A DNA stretch of 64,000 nucleotides from Bombardia bombarda (lineage: Eukaryota > Ascomycota > Sordariomycetes > Sordariales > Lasiosphaeriaceae), in the NCBI GenBank assembly GCA_030512295.1, contig JAULSR010000001.1, positions 4,673,001 through 4,737,000 of the forward strand, given 5' to 3'. The translations under genes were made by a program, and so were the position numbers. Positions 1 through 11,076 of this stretch are shown here, in pieces. The notes beneath the pieces were generated by a model that worked only from the letters and a program-made list of their open reading frames with translations, had not been told where the DNA came from and did not search any database. Positions within the stretch are counted from its first letter, which is position 1, and every line of letters starts with the position of its first letter.

Positions 1-1899
1 GTCGATGTGAATGTTGTGTCCATCCCAAAAATCCACAATACCCGGTATTTACATGCGAATACAGACCTACACCCGGAATACGCAGTACACACTGCGACTA
101 TCGCCTCCCCCTCCTTCCAGCGAAGCCGGTTCTTTGCCTTGTGGATTCCAAGGGTTCATCTTTTGAGTATCCATAAGAAGTTTAAGAACACCCACCCCTG
201 TGTGCGTGCGGGTGTCACAAGCACGGTGACATGTGATTGTTCTTCAATTCCGTGTGCAACAACACTTCAATGCCAGTATCCTTTTGCTAGCGATAACGGG
301 ATATACGCCGTGTTCATGATAGCATTAGAGGAGCGGTCTATTTTCTGATATTTTTACTCTTGAGGCAAGTCAGGGAATAGGAGATCGCTCGACGGCAACG
401 GCGGCGGCGGCGACGACGATGACATTCAATGTTCTCTTTTTCCTCGGTATCTTTCTTTTTCTACGCAGCTGCATGTCCGTTTATGGATATCAAAGCCCCA
501 TCCACAAGTCTTTTTTTCTCTCCCTTTTTCCCCCTATTTTTTGGCAGCCGTATATCCGTTGAATGGTCCGAAGAAACACCCTCCAAGTGGAGAGGTTGGT
601 CATGAGCTGCTCGATCGAGATTCTGTTGCCATATATAGGCTGGGAAGTCCCTGATATATTTTACCTTAAGATCAATCATCATCAAAAGGGGACTGGATAC
701 CTATACCGGGCGCGCTGGAGAAAAGTGTTTTTTTTTTTTTTTAATGTCTCTTTTGCACAAGGACAAAGAGATTTCAGATTGCTCGTGCGGTCATGTCCGG
801 ATAACAGTTGCGTCTGCGGCCATATCCGAACCCCAAATGCATGTCGCGGCATCGGCCATAAGATGGTAGCCGAATAGCAGCCCGACGGGCACTGACCATA
901 TAAACCCACTGGGAGATGTCAAGCTGTCGACCTTGATATTTTCGACACACTTTTGGGAGGCGACCTTGTGGTGCTGTGGGTCTGCAGGGCAGTTATCGTC
1001 ACAGTGCGGAATAGATTGAGCCACAGATGCCGGATTTACGTCGTTCTCAGAATTCTGTATCATCTAGGTTTCTCTCGAGACCAGCTAGGCGATACCGGGA
1101 AGTGTCTGAGACGATAGGGTCGTCAGACTTCCCGTGCGGGGAATCCCAACTCCCAGAATGGTCTCGATGCGCCTGAGAACAAGTTGGTGATATCTGGACT
1201 TTGGAATACGACACGAGCATTCAATCCCGGCGGGTAAACCCGTTATTATTTGGTGTGGCAGAAACACACTTGTTGGTCAGATGTGAAAGCTTGGTTAATT
1301 AATGTAAGATTCTATACTGGATATTGCGTCTCTTATTTTTGGGTGGCAATGGCATATCATCATCAGTCGAGCGAAGGGTGTCGTTTGTAATGTGATTGCT
1401 TACAAAGAAAGGATTGAACGGACGAGCTTCGAGTTTGAATGGCTTATTCATCTTTTACTCGATTTCTATGTAAAGAAATACTTAAGATGACACGAAATGA
1501 GATGATATGAGACAAAAGCTCATCTTAATGAATGGGAAACGATAACTGCTTTGCTGGAACAAGTTTGCCTCTCAAAGAGAGCGTCTTCAAGAGTTGGTGG
1601 ACAATGTAGACTGAAGAGGGAGTGAGTGCACAGCCACACATGGGAGGGAGCCTCGGGAGCTCAACGATTTAAGGTGTGGCTCGTGCGCACCTTTCCCATC
1701 CAACCATTCCGAGTTGCTTGCGTCACTGCGGCGCTTTCTCATAACGTGGCATCAAGTCAGGGCCGTCAGCTCCGGACCGTTCGAGAAATAACAGCAGGCC
1801 ACCAGAGTCCCGTCCCGAAACCATGATGACCTCCTAGTCTCGCATTGCCACAATCGAAGCTTTCCCGAATTGACAGAAGCTGCGCGCAAGCACATCAAG
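1..1899. other. Intergenic region upstream of HRD1
   Basis: No supported gene. Open frames here are short, lack recognisable motifs and overlap one another on both strands. The stretch holds a (GGC)n/(GAC)n run near 390-420 and a T homopolymer of about 15 at 728-742. The last 250 bases should contain the HRD1 promoter; AACGTGG at 1743-1749 resembles the core of an unfolded-protein-response element but is not a full match. Confidence 0.6.
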
Positions 1900-4796
1900 A
1901 TGCGGCTTGCATGGTATGCAACGGTACGTGCGAACACGCGCCCCCCTCTTAAGCTCCTCTTAAGCTCCCAAGGAAGCTCAAAGAGCTTCCTTCAACAGAA
2001 TCCCACCAAAACTGACATTTTTATGGCATTCTCCGAAACAGGGCTCGACGGCGCTTGCCGCTGCCGTGGTCGCGTCCGCCTTTCACCAGCGCGCCAACTT
2101 CTACTCGGCAATGGTGCATCTGGCCCAGAGCAGCCTTTCTCTGCTGGTGCGTCCCTCCCCATCCATCGCATCCTCGACCTGCCTGCGACCTCCCGGACTG
2201 ACAAATTGCTTGCTCGTGTCTAGGCCCTGGCCAATCTGGTCTTCGTCGTCTACGGCTCCCTCATGTACGGCCTCCAGCGGCTCTGTTTCGGCCCCCTCCG
2301 ACCTGTCGAGATCGAGCAACTCTACGAAAAGGCATGGTTCGCCGTCACCGAGACCTGTCTGGCCATGACAATCTTCCGCGAAGAGGTCGGCACCTTCTTC
2401 CTCGTCATGTTCACAGCCCTCGTCACGGGCAAGGTCTGGGGCTGGATCGGCGAGGGCCGTGTCGAGGTCTTTGAGCAGCAACCCCCCGCAAACCCACGCC
2501 TCTTTCACACTCGCCTCAGCATCTCGTTGCTCCTCAGCGTCATCTACAATACTTGGTTTCTTACGTACGCTGTCAAAACGGTCGTTCAACAGGCTCGTCC
2601 TACTATGATGGTGATGTTTCTGTTTGAGTTTGCTGTTTTGTCCGTCTGCTCCTTCCAGACGGGATTCCGCTACATTGTTTCGCTGGTAGAACAGCAAGTC
2701 GTCAAGTCCCAAACTCGTCAGCGCCTGGAGGACCGCCGACGCCATATTAGAGAGCAGAGAGCCGATATCTTGAGGCGGAGAGAGGCAGGAGAGGCGGCCG
2801 CCGAGAGCGAAGAGTTGCCAAATGAAGACGACGTTGACGAGATGGATATCGAGGTGCCCGGATGGGAGGCAAAAGGCCTGTGGGTCTTGTCGTTAGACTT
2901 GGTAGCGGGTAAGGCCGAACGGACACCCTGCCCCCCAAGGCCTGTATGCATGCTGACATGTGACTTGTAGACTTTGTTAAACTCGGTCTTTACACAACCT
3001 TCTTCTTCGTCCTCTTCACCTTCTATGGATTACCCATCCATATCATTCGCGATTGGTTCATGACCACCAGATCGTTTCTCAAGAGACTCACCGCGCTTAT
3101 ACGTTACCGTCAAGCTCTCAAGGACATGGATCAGTACGCAGATGCCACACCAGAAGACCTTGGTCAGGAAGATACCTGTATCATTTGCAGAGAAGAAATG
3201 CGCCCTTGGGACCCCGCGGATACCACCCAAGTTGAGCGCACTCGGGCAAAGAAGCTTCCATGTGGTCACATTTTGCATTTCGGCTGCCTTAAAAGCTGGC
3301 TGGAACGACAACAAGTTTGTCCGACCTGTCGGCGCTCCGTCGTTAGAGAAGCACAGCAGCCGGCTAGAAACGGCGAGGCTATGGTATTCAGGCTGGGGCT
3401 CAACTTTCCTGCCGGCCAGAACCAGCAACCTCAACCACAGGCTAATGGCCAGGCTCCGGGTGGCCAACCAGCTCAGGGAGCTGCGCCCAATAACCAAGAT
3501 AACAATCAGAACGCGGGCGTTAGGATGTTCAACCTCGGACCCTTGAGGCTTGGGTTTGCCCAAGGTGGAGTAAACGATATTCAAGAGATGGCTCAACGAC
3601 TTGGAATGCCTGCCGATGCTGTGAATCCTCCTGCCACACCCGCAGCGACCACGCACCATGTAACCATCAATCCTTCCCTCAGTCTGGACGAAATCAGGGC
3701 CCAACTTTTGGATGAGTCACAACGTGTCCAGCAGGAATTGCAGGCGCTACACAGTACAGCGCATGAGCTGCAGTCGCTAAATTCCATGGTGAATGAGCTG
3801 AGCCGTATACGTCACTCGTATCAGGTGCAGGTGCCACTGCAACAGCAGCAGCAACAGCAGTCACAGGGACAACAACAGCCTCCGCAAGGACAACAGCAGG
3901 CCGTGCTCACACCCACTCTGGGTTGGCAGAATGGACCCGGACAAACCCAGTTTCCCCCCCTTATTCAGCAATATCTTCCTCCATTTGTTGGCCCCATGTT
4001 TAACCAACAACCTGGTCAGTTTCCTATGATGGCACCGATGCAGCCCTTGCACCCATTCCATCCTCGAGCAGTGCCCACCGTGACTAGACATGGCGGTGCG
4101 GGCTATGGGACTGCCATTCCAGCAGGCAGTCCTGAGTTGCCTGAAGGAGTGGTCATCCCTCCTGGGTGGTCTTTGCTCCCTCTTCAGCGACTAGACGGCG
4201 GACCACCACCTCTGATTGATTCTTCTGCCTCGAATGCACAGGTGACGCCAAACGCGCTTCAAGATATGTTGAACAGCCTCGCTCCACCGGCCCAAACTGG
4301 CACCCGGCCCAATCAGTCTCACAGTTCAACTACTACGGCACATGGCTCAGAACGGAGCGATATTTTTTCAAATGTTGCGACACAAGGTCCAGAGCAGAGC
4401 GATATTTCTGCCCCTAGCATTGTTGCAGAATCCTCTTCCCTGGCACAGCCTTCAGACGCGGAAGTCTCACAGCACCCTCACCAGCCAACTGTAACCCCTG
4501 TCACGGCTCCTACCCCTATAACGCCGAACTGGGGAGGGTCATCGCAGCTTTTCGGTGGCCAGAACAGCACAGGGCACATGTTTGGGTATCAGCGTGAGGT
4601 CACCCCAACACCACAGGACGGGCCCGCGGAGGGCAGCAGCGAGCGTCTGGCACCATCGGCGTCAGCAAGTAGTGCGGCGAGGGAAAGCAGTAGCGGTTCC
4701 ACTCTGGAAGAGGCTGAACAGGACAACAGTACAAGAGATACAGGTAGGGCCAGAGCCGCTGCAGTAGAAGATGCAGACGACGACGAGGAAGATTAG
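1900..4796 (+). CDS. HRD1: ERAD E3 ubiquitin-protein ligase Hrd1 (synoviolin)
   Basis: ER-membrane RING ubiquitin ligase that ubiquitinates and retrotranslocates misfolded proteins in ER-associated degradation. Four exons are read as 1900-1923, 2042-2146, 2224-2908 and 2971-4796, joining in frame to 879 aa. The first exon encodes only MRLAWYAT, the conserved Hrd1 start; the next exon continues GSTALAAAVV. The N-terminal ~290 residues are hydrophobic and multi-spanning, with family-typical stretches such as AMTIFREE, GKVWGWIG and QQPPANPRLFH. A RING-H2 finger lies at about residues 341-391 (CIIC, then CGHILHFGC, then CPTC). The C-terminal ~480 residues are low-complexity, rich in Gln, Pro and Ser, with a polyQ run near 3840-3900 and an acidic end. 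This long tail is usual in filamentous fungi. The family call is firm; exact splice sites of the small first exons are inferred. Confidence 0.96.
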
Positions 4797-7322
4797 ATGT
4801 TTGGTGTATTGTGATTATAGCGATAAGTGGGAAAGAAAGAAACATTATTACTTAAGCTTGCGAGAGTGTAGGGTTTGCATCGTCTCGAGGGCGTTCAGGA
4901 GTCAGACAGTCAGGGAGGGGAGGCCTTTTGTGTTTTTCTAACTTACCACTCCCTACATGTAAAAGTAGTGTTAAGTCCAGCGCAACAAATAAGGAACATG
5001 GTTAACCTTTGCACAACGTGCGATGCAGTTCCATGTGTGTGATAGTGTGGTCTCCCTCTATATCGTATTGTCCGTGTCATATCGTTTCAGCCTCTTGCGT
5101 CCTTGTTTGTTTGCGTGTGGTAAAGAATACGAGAAGGCATATAAGTAGGTAGAAACGGAGTGTAGCCATGTTTGAAATCGTTTGTTTTAAATAAGTCACT
5201 TCAACAGCTTCGCGATGTGTCGATTCCCTTAATTCTGAAATACGATATTAGGTTTCCATGCTACTCATTGTCATGACAAATCCCACCTTCTCTATTCCCA
5301 AATCGGACGTTGGCACGCATAACGAGACATAATAATGCTGGTTTACTTTGTACGAGTCACACAATGGGCACTCGGCCAAGGACTGATCAATAGGTGGTAC
5401 ACCGTTTCAAACAAGACAGCTATTGCTCTATGGATTTATACGGGCTTTTTGCCGTATACTCATGATCTTGATACTGAAGAAAGTCAGTATTGACGGACTG
5501 CATGCAACTACATGGTCAAAATTTGAACTCGAGACGCCTTCATGGCAGGGCATCCACTCGCAATAATGGTATGTATGTTATCCCAGAACCTTGTGCATTG
5601 CTTGAATCTCCTGTTCCTGTTAGGTTTGCTTCTGAATTTCTGGCTTCCAGAGCATTGCATTCATGAGACAGACTGACTGACCTTCACCGAGTCAGTCCCA
5701 GTAAAGTGGAGCGAGAGTGCCCCACTCTATCCCACCGGCAAGCAAATTTTTGTCCCGGATGGATCCACCACAGCCCAAAAGCATTTTTTTGCAGGGCCGC
5801 ACAGACCACCCATCAAGGTATATAGCCGTCTCGCACCACCCGCCAATTCGTTTGCTTTTTCTTTTTCTTCATGTCGACAATACTTCAGTAAGCCCCCCCC
5901 TAACAATGAGCAATCCACACCTCTTCCAACCGGCGCTAACCACCATCGCCTTAACAGGAGAATCATTTCTATAGTAATTGTCCCCTTTTGTGTTCCCTAA
6001 AGGAGCCACAGATCCCACCCGGGTTGATGATCAATATCCTCGGCACCCTACAGTGAGAACCATTTTACTCTCGATCTGTCTGCAAAGACGGCGGTCGTGA
6101 CCCTTCGGGACGCGGCTGTATAGAGAGTGGCGATGATCTGTATCCTGTTTTTGAGGTCTTGCCCTTGGGCGCTCTGGCGGGGTGGGTACTGATGGAAGTC
6201 TGACCGGCCATTTCAATTCTTTTTTTTCGTTGCGATCCTGGGCCTTTGCGGCTTGGGACGTGAGGAAGAAGAAGCAGGACGGACTCTTTTGCGATGTCCC
6301 ATCCTGTTCTGACCCAAAACGATTACCCCTCCTCTCTCCCTCCCATTTGAGATGATGAAAAAAAACAAACCGGCATTAGTGTGTACAGCTTCGGGCCTCT
6401 TTCAATGCTCTTGTTGCTGAAGGAATAATTCTTCGTGCCAAGATAAAACCCAGTCCTTCTATTACCAAACACCTTTGCTCTTTTGTTCTATGAGACACTG
6501 GTGCATGAAAGTCGGCCTACATCCCATCACCTTCATTCCCTTGTTGTTGTGTGAGTGATTGGGACAGACCTGAATTGCTCTGCTTTTATGTGAATATGCC
6601 TCGATTGGATGTGTAGACTTGGGTGTTTGTGTCTTAGTGTTCCCGAGTTGTGATCTATATGTTGTACACACTACCTTGCATGTGTTTTGCAAGACTGCGT
6701 TGTGAGAATTTGCATTTCCCTCTTGGCATCTTAAGCACAGCATGTCGGATTTCCAAGTATCTATCCCATGGGATGAATGTCTTGAGAACGGGTCGATGTG
6801 TCACGTATGCATGAACATCTGTACGGTGGAAGCGCAGCCACCGACGAGGCTGGCACGTCGGGCAAACATGCCGCCTTTTTGATACATGCATGTAAACAAA
6901 CACAAACAACTTGCTTCGTTGGCATAACTTCGTGGCTCCGTTCAGACGCCCTCCAAGTAGGTAGTGGCTTGCATCAGAACACGCCGCATGTGTTGTTCAT
7001 TGTCATCATCTATTGATTGGGTAAAACGTCATGAGACACGGAAGGTGTAAGACACCTACAGAAGCAAGGATCAACACCGTATATCTAGTAATCAATACTA
7101 TGCTACGTACAACGGGGTATCTTGGTACTGTACGGGCTACATCATTTTGTCTAAGGAGAAAGCGAGCTCCGAACAAGGAGAGTTCTTACAGCCGTAAACA
7201 ACAGGCCTATTGGGCCCAGATTCCCGTGTGTCTTCATGAACCTTCCCGCCTACGCTAATAAACAAACAAGGGTGGTACAATTGTCAGCCCTCTAGGCTGT
7301 CATCATAATATAGAAATACGAG
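4797..7322. other. Tail-to-tail intergenic region
   Basis: About 2.5 kb between the 3' ends of HRD1 and the convergent coiled-coil gene. No frame here shows conserved motifs, a good start context or plausible splicing. The first few hundred bases are probably the HRD1 3' UTR. Nothing else is supported. Confidence 0.55.
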
Positions 7323-9518
7323 TCATGTCTTCGTGGTAAGCTCCGGGCCAGCCTCGTCCTGGGGCTCTGCTGCTGGTGGTTCTGCTGCTGGTGGTTCTTC
7401 TGCTGGTGGCTCTTCTGCTGGTGGTTCTGCTGGTGGTGCAGGTGTCACCGTAATGGCCGAGTTAACAAGCGAGCCTCCAACATGTTCGATCTCCGGGACC
7501 TCGTAATTTGGCGTCAGCGGTGCCTCAAAGCCGTGTGGGAACGAGTTGGCTCCATCTGATTGCCAGTGTTGGAGCACCTGCTCTTGCCACTTGTGTCTAT
7601 CGGTGATCTTGAACAACCCCTCACATATTGAGAACAAGAGCTCGGCTTCCAAAGGCGAGGTGCGCAATTTGTGAACAAGCCATTCACTAATGTAGTCGGG
7701 CGTATTCGTGGCATTTTTCATGAGCATGCTGATTCCCATTTCTTTCATGCACGCGACTTTCTGTCGAAAGTTGGCTTGGTCGTTTGGGTCGTCCTTGGAT
7801 AGCTTCATCGCCCGCTGCAGGGCCTCAATGGGAGAGAGGAGATCCAAGACGTGTGAAGGGTTTGACAGAAGCATCGGGAACCTAGGGTTGGCCAGATCTT
7901 TAGCCGCCATTGTAGGCAGGTTGATCGTCATGTTATCGCCTGGTGGTAAGGAAGCGTCCAGATAGATGGTGTACTCCTCGTTGAACTCCGGGTTCCTGCG
8001 CATAACGCCCTTCTCAGAGCAGATTTGCATCAGCTGATTGGCCTTTTGGGTCGCTTCTTCCAAATTCTTTTGCGCCTGCGCCTCCCTGAGGCTATAATCT
8101 TGGAAGAATTCCAGGTCGTCCTCGTCGCCTTCGAATCCGAAGCGGTCCTCAAATTCTTGGGCGTCTCCAGGAATGTGGGTGAGCAATGATTTCAAGAAGT
8201 CCAGCTCCTCCTCGCTCAGAGTCTTGCCCTGCTCGTTGCGCACCCGATAAACATTTAGCTCAAGCTCCTCCAATAGTTTCTCATGGTGATTCCACAGCTC
8301 GTCGAGGTGCTCTTTGGCGAGCTCGCATTCGCCAACGGCATCGGCCAAATCTCGGTACAGGGGATGGATTTCTCCTTTGAGCTCTCCTGTTATTCCCAAG
8401 AGGGAAATTCTCGATGTTGATTGGTTGTCGTCGTCATTTTTATCGTCCCACTCTTCACTATCATGTTCAACATCCTCAATAGGCGCCGTGGACGACTTCC
8501 AATCCCGACGATCTATATCATCTGGGCCAGAGAGAAAGTGAAAGAGATCGGCTTCTAGGTCAAAAAGTTTTGATTCCTCTCTGTCCAAATGCTGTTCCAT
8601 GTGCTCATAGTCATGTTCGACAGAATAGTGGGTTTTTCGGATATTTTGCATGGCACCAACTCCTTCCATGAGGAGATTGGTTGGGACGATGGCCACAGGC
8701 TCGCCAGAAGTCAAGTAAGGCATTAATTTATTTAAGAAAGCATCGTCAGCGGTGTCTTTTGCGTGTCGAAACTTCCGAACTTCATTCCGCTTGTTGGCCA
8801 TGGCCGCCCGAAGATACCCAAGCACTTGCCGCTGGCGCTCGACTTTGGCCCATAGTAGTCTCTCTATGTGCAGGCCTCTGATCGTATTGTCTGAGTATCC
8901 GGATTTGAGGTCAGGACTGGTCGAACGGGTTGCTCGATTATGATAATGGTGACGATGACGGAGACGTCGGAAGGGAGGTGGATTGCGGGCGCGAAATTGT
9001 GCTGTCCAAGGTGGGCGACTATCACGCCCTTGCTGCATGAGGGGTAGAGCACGAGCTGGGTTCAGTGGAAGATGCCGTGCCAGCGATACGCGCTCTCTCG
9101 AGCTGAGAGTTGATTCGGATCTGGGCGCGGGGGCATAACTGCTCGTTCTGTCGCGACTGGGCGAGCCAACGGATGAGCCGACGGGTGGACTATTCGACTG
9201 GTGGTACTTGTCGTGTGCCAGGACACCGGCAGGCCGAGATGCTTCATCGGACTCTTGCACTAGGTTGAAGCTTGGGACGGTTGGGATCTGGCTACGGCTG
9301 GATGTCTTCGATGCTGTCAAGTCGGGTTGTGATGGGGTAGACAAGGGTGTTTTGTGGGAGTCTAATAAGGGCTCCATGATGTGGCTCATGTGCGACAAAT
9401 CCTCGGTCTCGTAACGTTCTCGATGGCCCTGGCCATCGGATGTCCCGCAGACTTGGTGATCAGAGATTGTGCTGATATGACTGTTGACTTGTGCAGAATG
9501 GCAAAATCGAACTGGCAT
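7323..9518 (-). CDS. Unrecognised fungal coiled-coil protein with Pro/Ala/Glu-repeat tail
   Basis: I do not recognise this family. The minus-strand frame runs open without introns to a stop at 7323. The first in-frame ATG is at 9518, giving 731 aa; ATGs at 9390 and 9377 (the latter ATCATGG, a good context) are alternatives, so the N-terminus is uncertain. The first ~220 residues are Ser/Pro/Arg-rich and look disordered. From about residue 225 to 480 the sequence is strongly charged and heptad-like (RLLWAKVERQRQVLGYL, and later Leu/Glu-rich helices), suggesting coiled coils. An acidic patch (EEWDDKNDDDN) lies in the middle. A more globular-looking helical part follows, and the protein ends in repeats of PPAEEP/PPAAEP encoded at 7361-7440. 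No signal peptide or membrane segment is seen. The codon use and long open frame support a real gene. Confidence 0.75.
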   Translation of the reverse strand: MPVRFCHSAQVNSHISTISDHQVCGTSDGQGHRERYETEDLSHMSHIMEPLLDSHKTPLSTPSQPDLTASKTSSRSQIPTVPSFNLVQESDEASRPAGVLAHDKYHQSNSPPVGSSVGSPSRDRTSSYAPAPRSESTLSSRERVSLARHLPLNPARALPLMQQGRDSRPPWTAQFRARNPPPFRRLRHRHHYHNRATRSTSPDLKSGYSDNTIRGLHIERLLWAKVERQRQVLGYLRAAMANKRNEVRKFRHAKDTADDAFLNKLMPYLTSGEPVAIVPTNLLMEGVGAMQNIRKTHYSVEHDYEHMEQHLDREESKLFDLEADLFHFLSGPDDIDRRDWKSSTAPIEDVEHDSEEWDDKNDDDNQSTSRISLLGITGELKGEIHPLYRDLADAVGECELAKEHLDELWNHHEKLLEELELNVYRVRNEQGKTLSEEELDFLKSLLTHIPGDAQEFEDRFGFEGDEDDLEFFQDYSLREAQAQKNLEEATQKANQLMQICSEKGVMRRNPEFNEEYTIYLDASLPPGDNMTINLPTMAAKDLANPRFPMLLSNPSHVLDLLSPIEALQRAMKLSKDDPNDQANFRQKVACMKEMGISMLMKNATNTPDYISEWLVHKLRTSPLEAELLFSICEGLFKITDRHKWQEQVLQHWQSDGANSFPHGFEAPLTPNYEVPEIEHVGGSLVNSAITVTPAPPAEPPAEEPPAEEPPAAEPPAAEPQDEAGPELTTKT

Positions 9519-11076
9519 CACGTAGTCGGACTGTGAAGGACCTTGATGGGGGCCCAGCGTGTAGGCATTGCTCTCTATATGCGCAGCTGTGGTTATATTG
9601 CCGTCTCGAGAGCAGGCCGCCGGGGAGCATGGGACTATGGGGGGTTGGGGAAGGTAAGGTAGCTCAATGCATGGCAAACTTTGCGCCGCAGATTTGAGGA
9701 ATGTTTTGCGGCTCAAGCAACAATAAACACGTAGGATCAGTACGCGAATTATGTGCAAGCATCAAGCAAGGCTGGCGAGTCCTGGGCAGAAAGCAGGCGA
9801 CAACATGGAAGTGAGATGCTGAAACACCAAGCATCAGCAAACATCCATTCTGTGTAACAACAACACCAGATCGGCGCCAAAGACTGGGGAAGAGACTCCC
9901 ATGGCAGTCGCCCGCATTTCCTCGTTACCGATGGGTAAGGCAAGTGCTAATGCCTACAACACTAGTGGTCTTGTGGTTGAATAGGTACGAAGTACTTTTA
10001 AGAAGGAAAGAGCGACTGAAGTTTGATGCGCATCGGTCATTCCCGAGGAATCGGTGATTTGGCACCCGGACACTTAACCCCCCCTAAGCCCTAAGCCCCC
10101 CCCACACTTGTCTCAATCCGGTAGTTGTATTTTCATGACGGCAAAAACATGCAAAAACAAGCAAAAACATGCACTCCATGTCAGCCTCTCCCCGTCCCCG
10201 TCCATCGGACCCACTCGTCCTTCGCGTGCTGTTGTTTAGGTAATGCATGAGTGAGGATGCAGTCAGATTGACCCGAACTGGCTCACCTCCCTGTATGTAC
10301 TACCCATACCACTCTAGAAGGTGCCCGCAACATGTTCCTTTCCCTGAAAGCGTATTGGTCAGAAGTCGTAGTCGCTGCCCATGGCCACCATGAGCCGTTG
10401 CTAAGGGTGGACCGGGCCTCGACGACATTGGGCCATTGGAGGCGAAGATAAGAGGACCCGAGGCAGCCATCAAGCCATCTATTCATCAGCCTGGTGCAAG
10501 TGTCCTCCGAACTGCACTATGGGAGCTTCATCTTTTCTTTTCCTGGCCAACCCCGCTCTACTGAGCCACCCAGACACGTCTTGAACCATCCATCCAGACC
10601 GCTTCCCAGAGCCTGAGAGCGTGGGAGGTACACCTCGAACATACGTCCCAGTCTGTCTGTCTGCCAGCCGGGACCGACGCGATATTCACGCCGCAACTGA
10701 GCTTGGGGGGAAGGTGTCACGGGCTGCTTCCGACCAATTGCGCTTGCATTCAACAGTCACAGAAAGACGACCGACAGCTCGGGAGCCGTCACAAATCAGT
10801 ATTGGCTGGTGGACTGGCGGGTACTATCATTGATAAGTGCGGCTCTGCGTAGGCAGAGATATATCTTCCAAGCATTTTTATCAAGGACAGCCGGCTCGAT
10901 ATATCTTCTTCTCGTGATCTTTCATCGTGGACCTTGTGGAGATTTGGAACTCCCAGCATTCCTGGAACCGTCTCTTTGAGGGTTTGGGTCTATAGCCGAT
11001 GCACCAGAGCTCCTACCTCTGATGCTACCTCGTTGTTCAGGTATCTCCCTGGTCCCAAGATGATCAATCCATCGCC
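9519..11076. other. Divergent intergenic region with 10-bp tandem repeat
   Basis: Shared 5' region of the coiled-coil gene (left) and the DUF6590 gene (right). It contains C-rich tracts near 10077-10106 and three tandem copies of GCAAAAACAT at 10141-10170. The minus-strand frame above 9518 stays open to 9758 but has no ATG there (its first codon is TTG). No other gene is supported. Confidence 0.5.
10141..10170. repeat. Three tandem copies of a 10-bp unit
   Basis: GCAAAAACAT, GCAAAAACAA and GCAAAAACAT follow one another without spacer, then GCAC. The period of 10 is close to one DNA helical turn, so it could phase bending or present sites on one face. The function is unknown. Confidence 0.8.

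Noticed and set aside
1085..1267. Segment with GC-rich arms that looked like a possible 5S rRNA or tRNA
   Set aside because: It lacks the 5S box A/C control sequences and no cloverleaf can be drawn.
2101..2745. 214-codon minus-strand frame
   Set aside because: Antisense to the membrane domain of HRD1.
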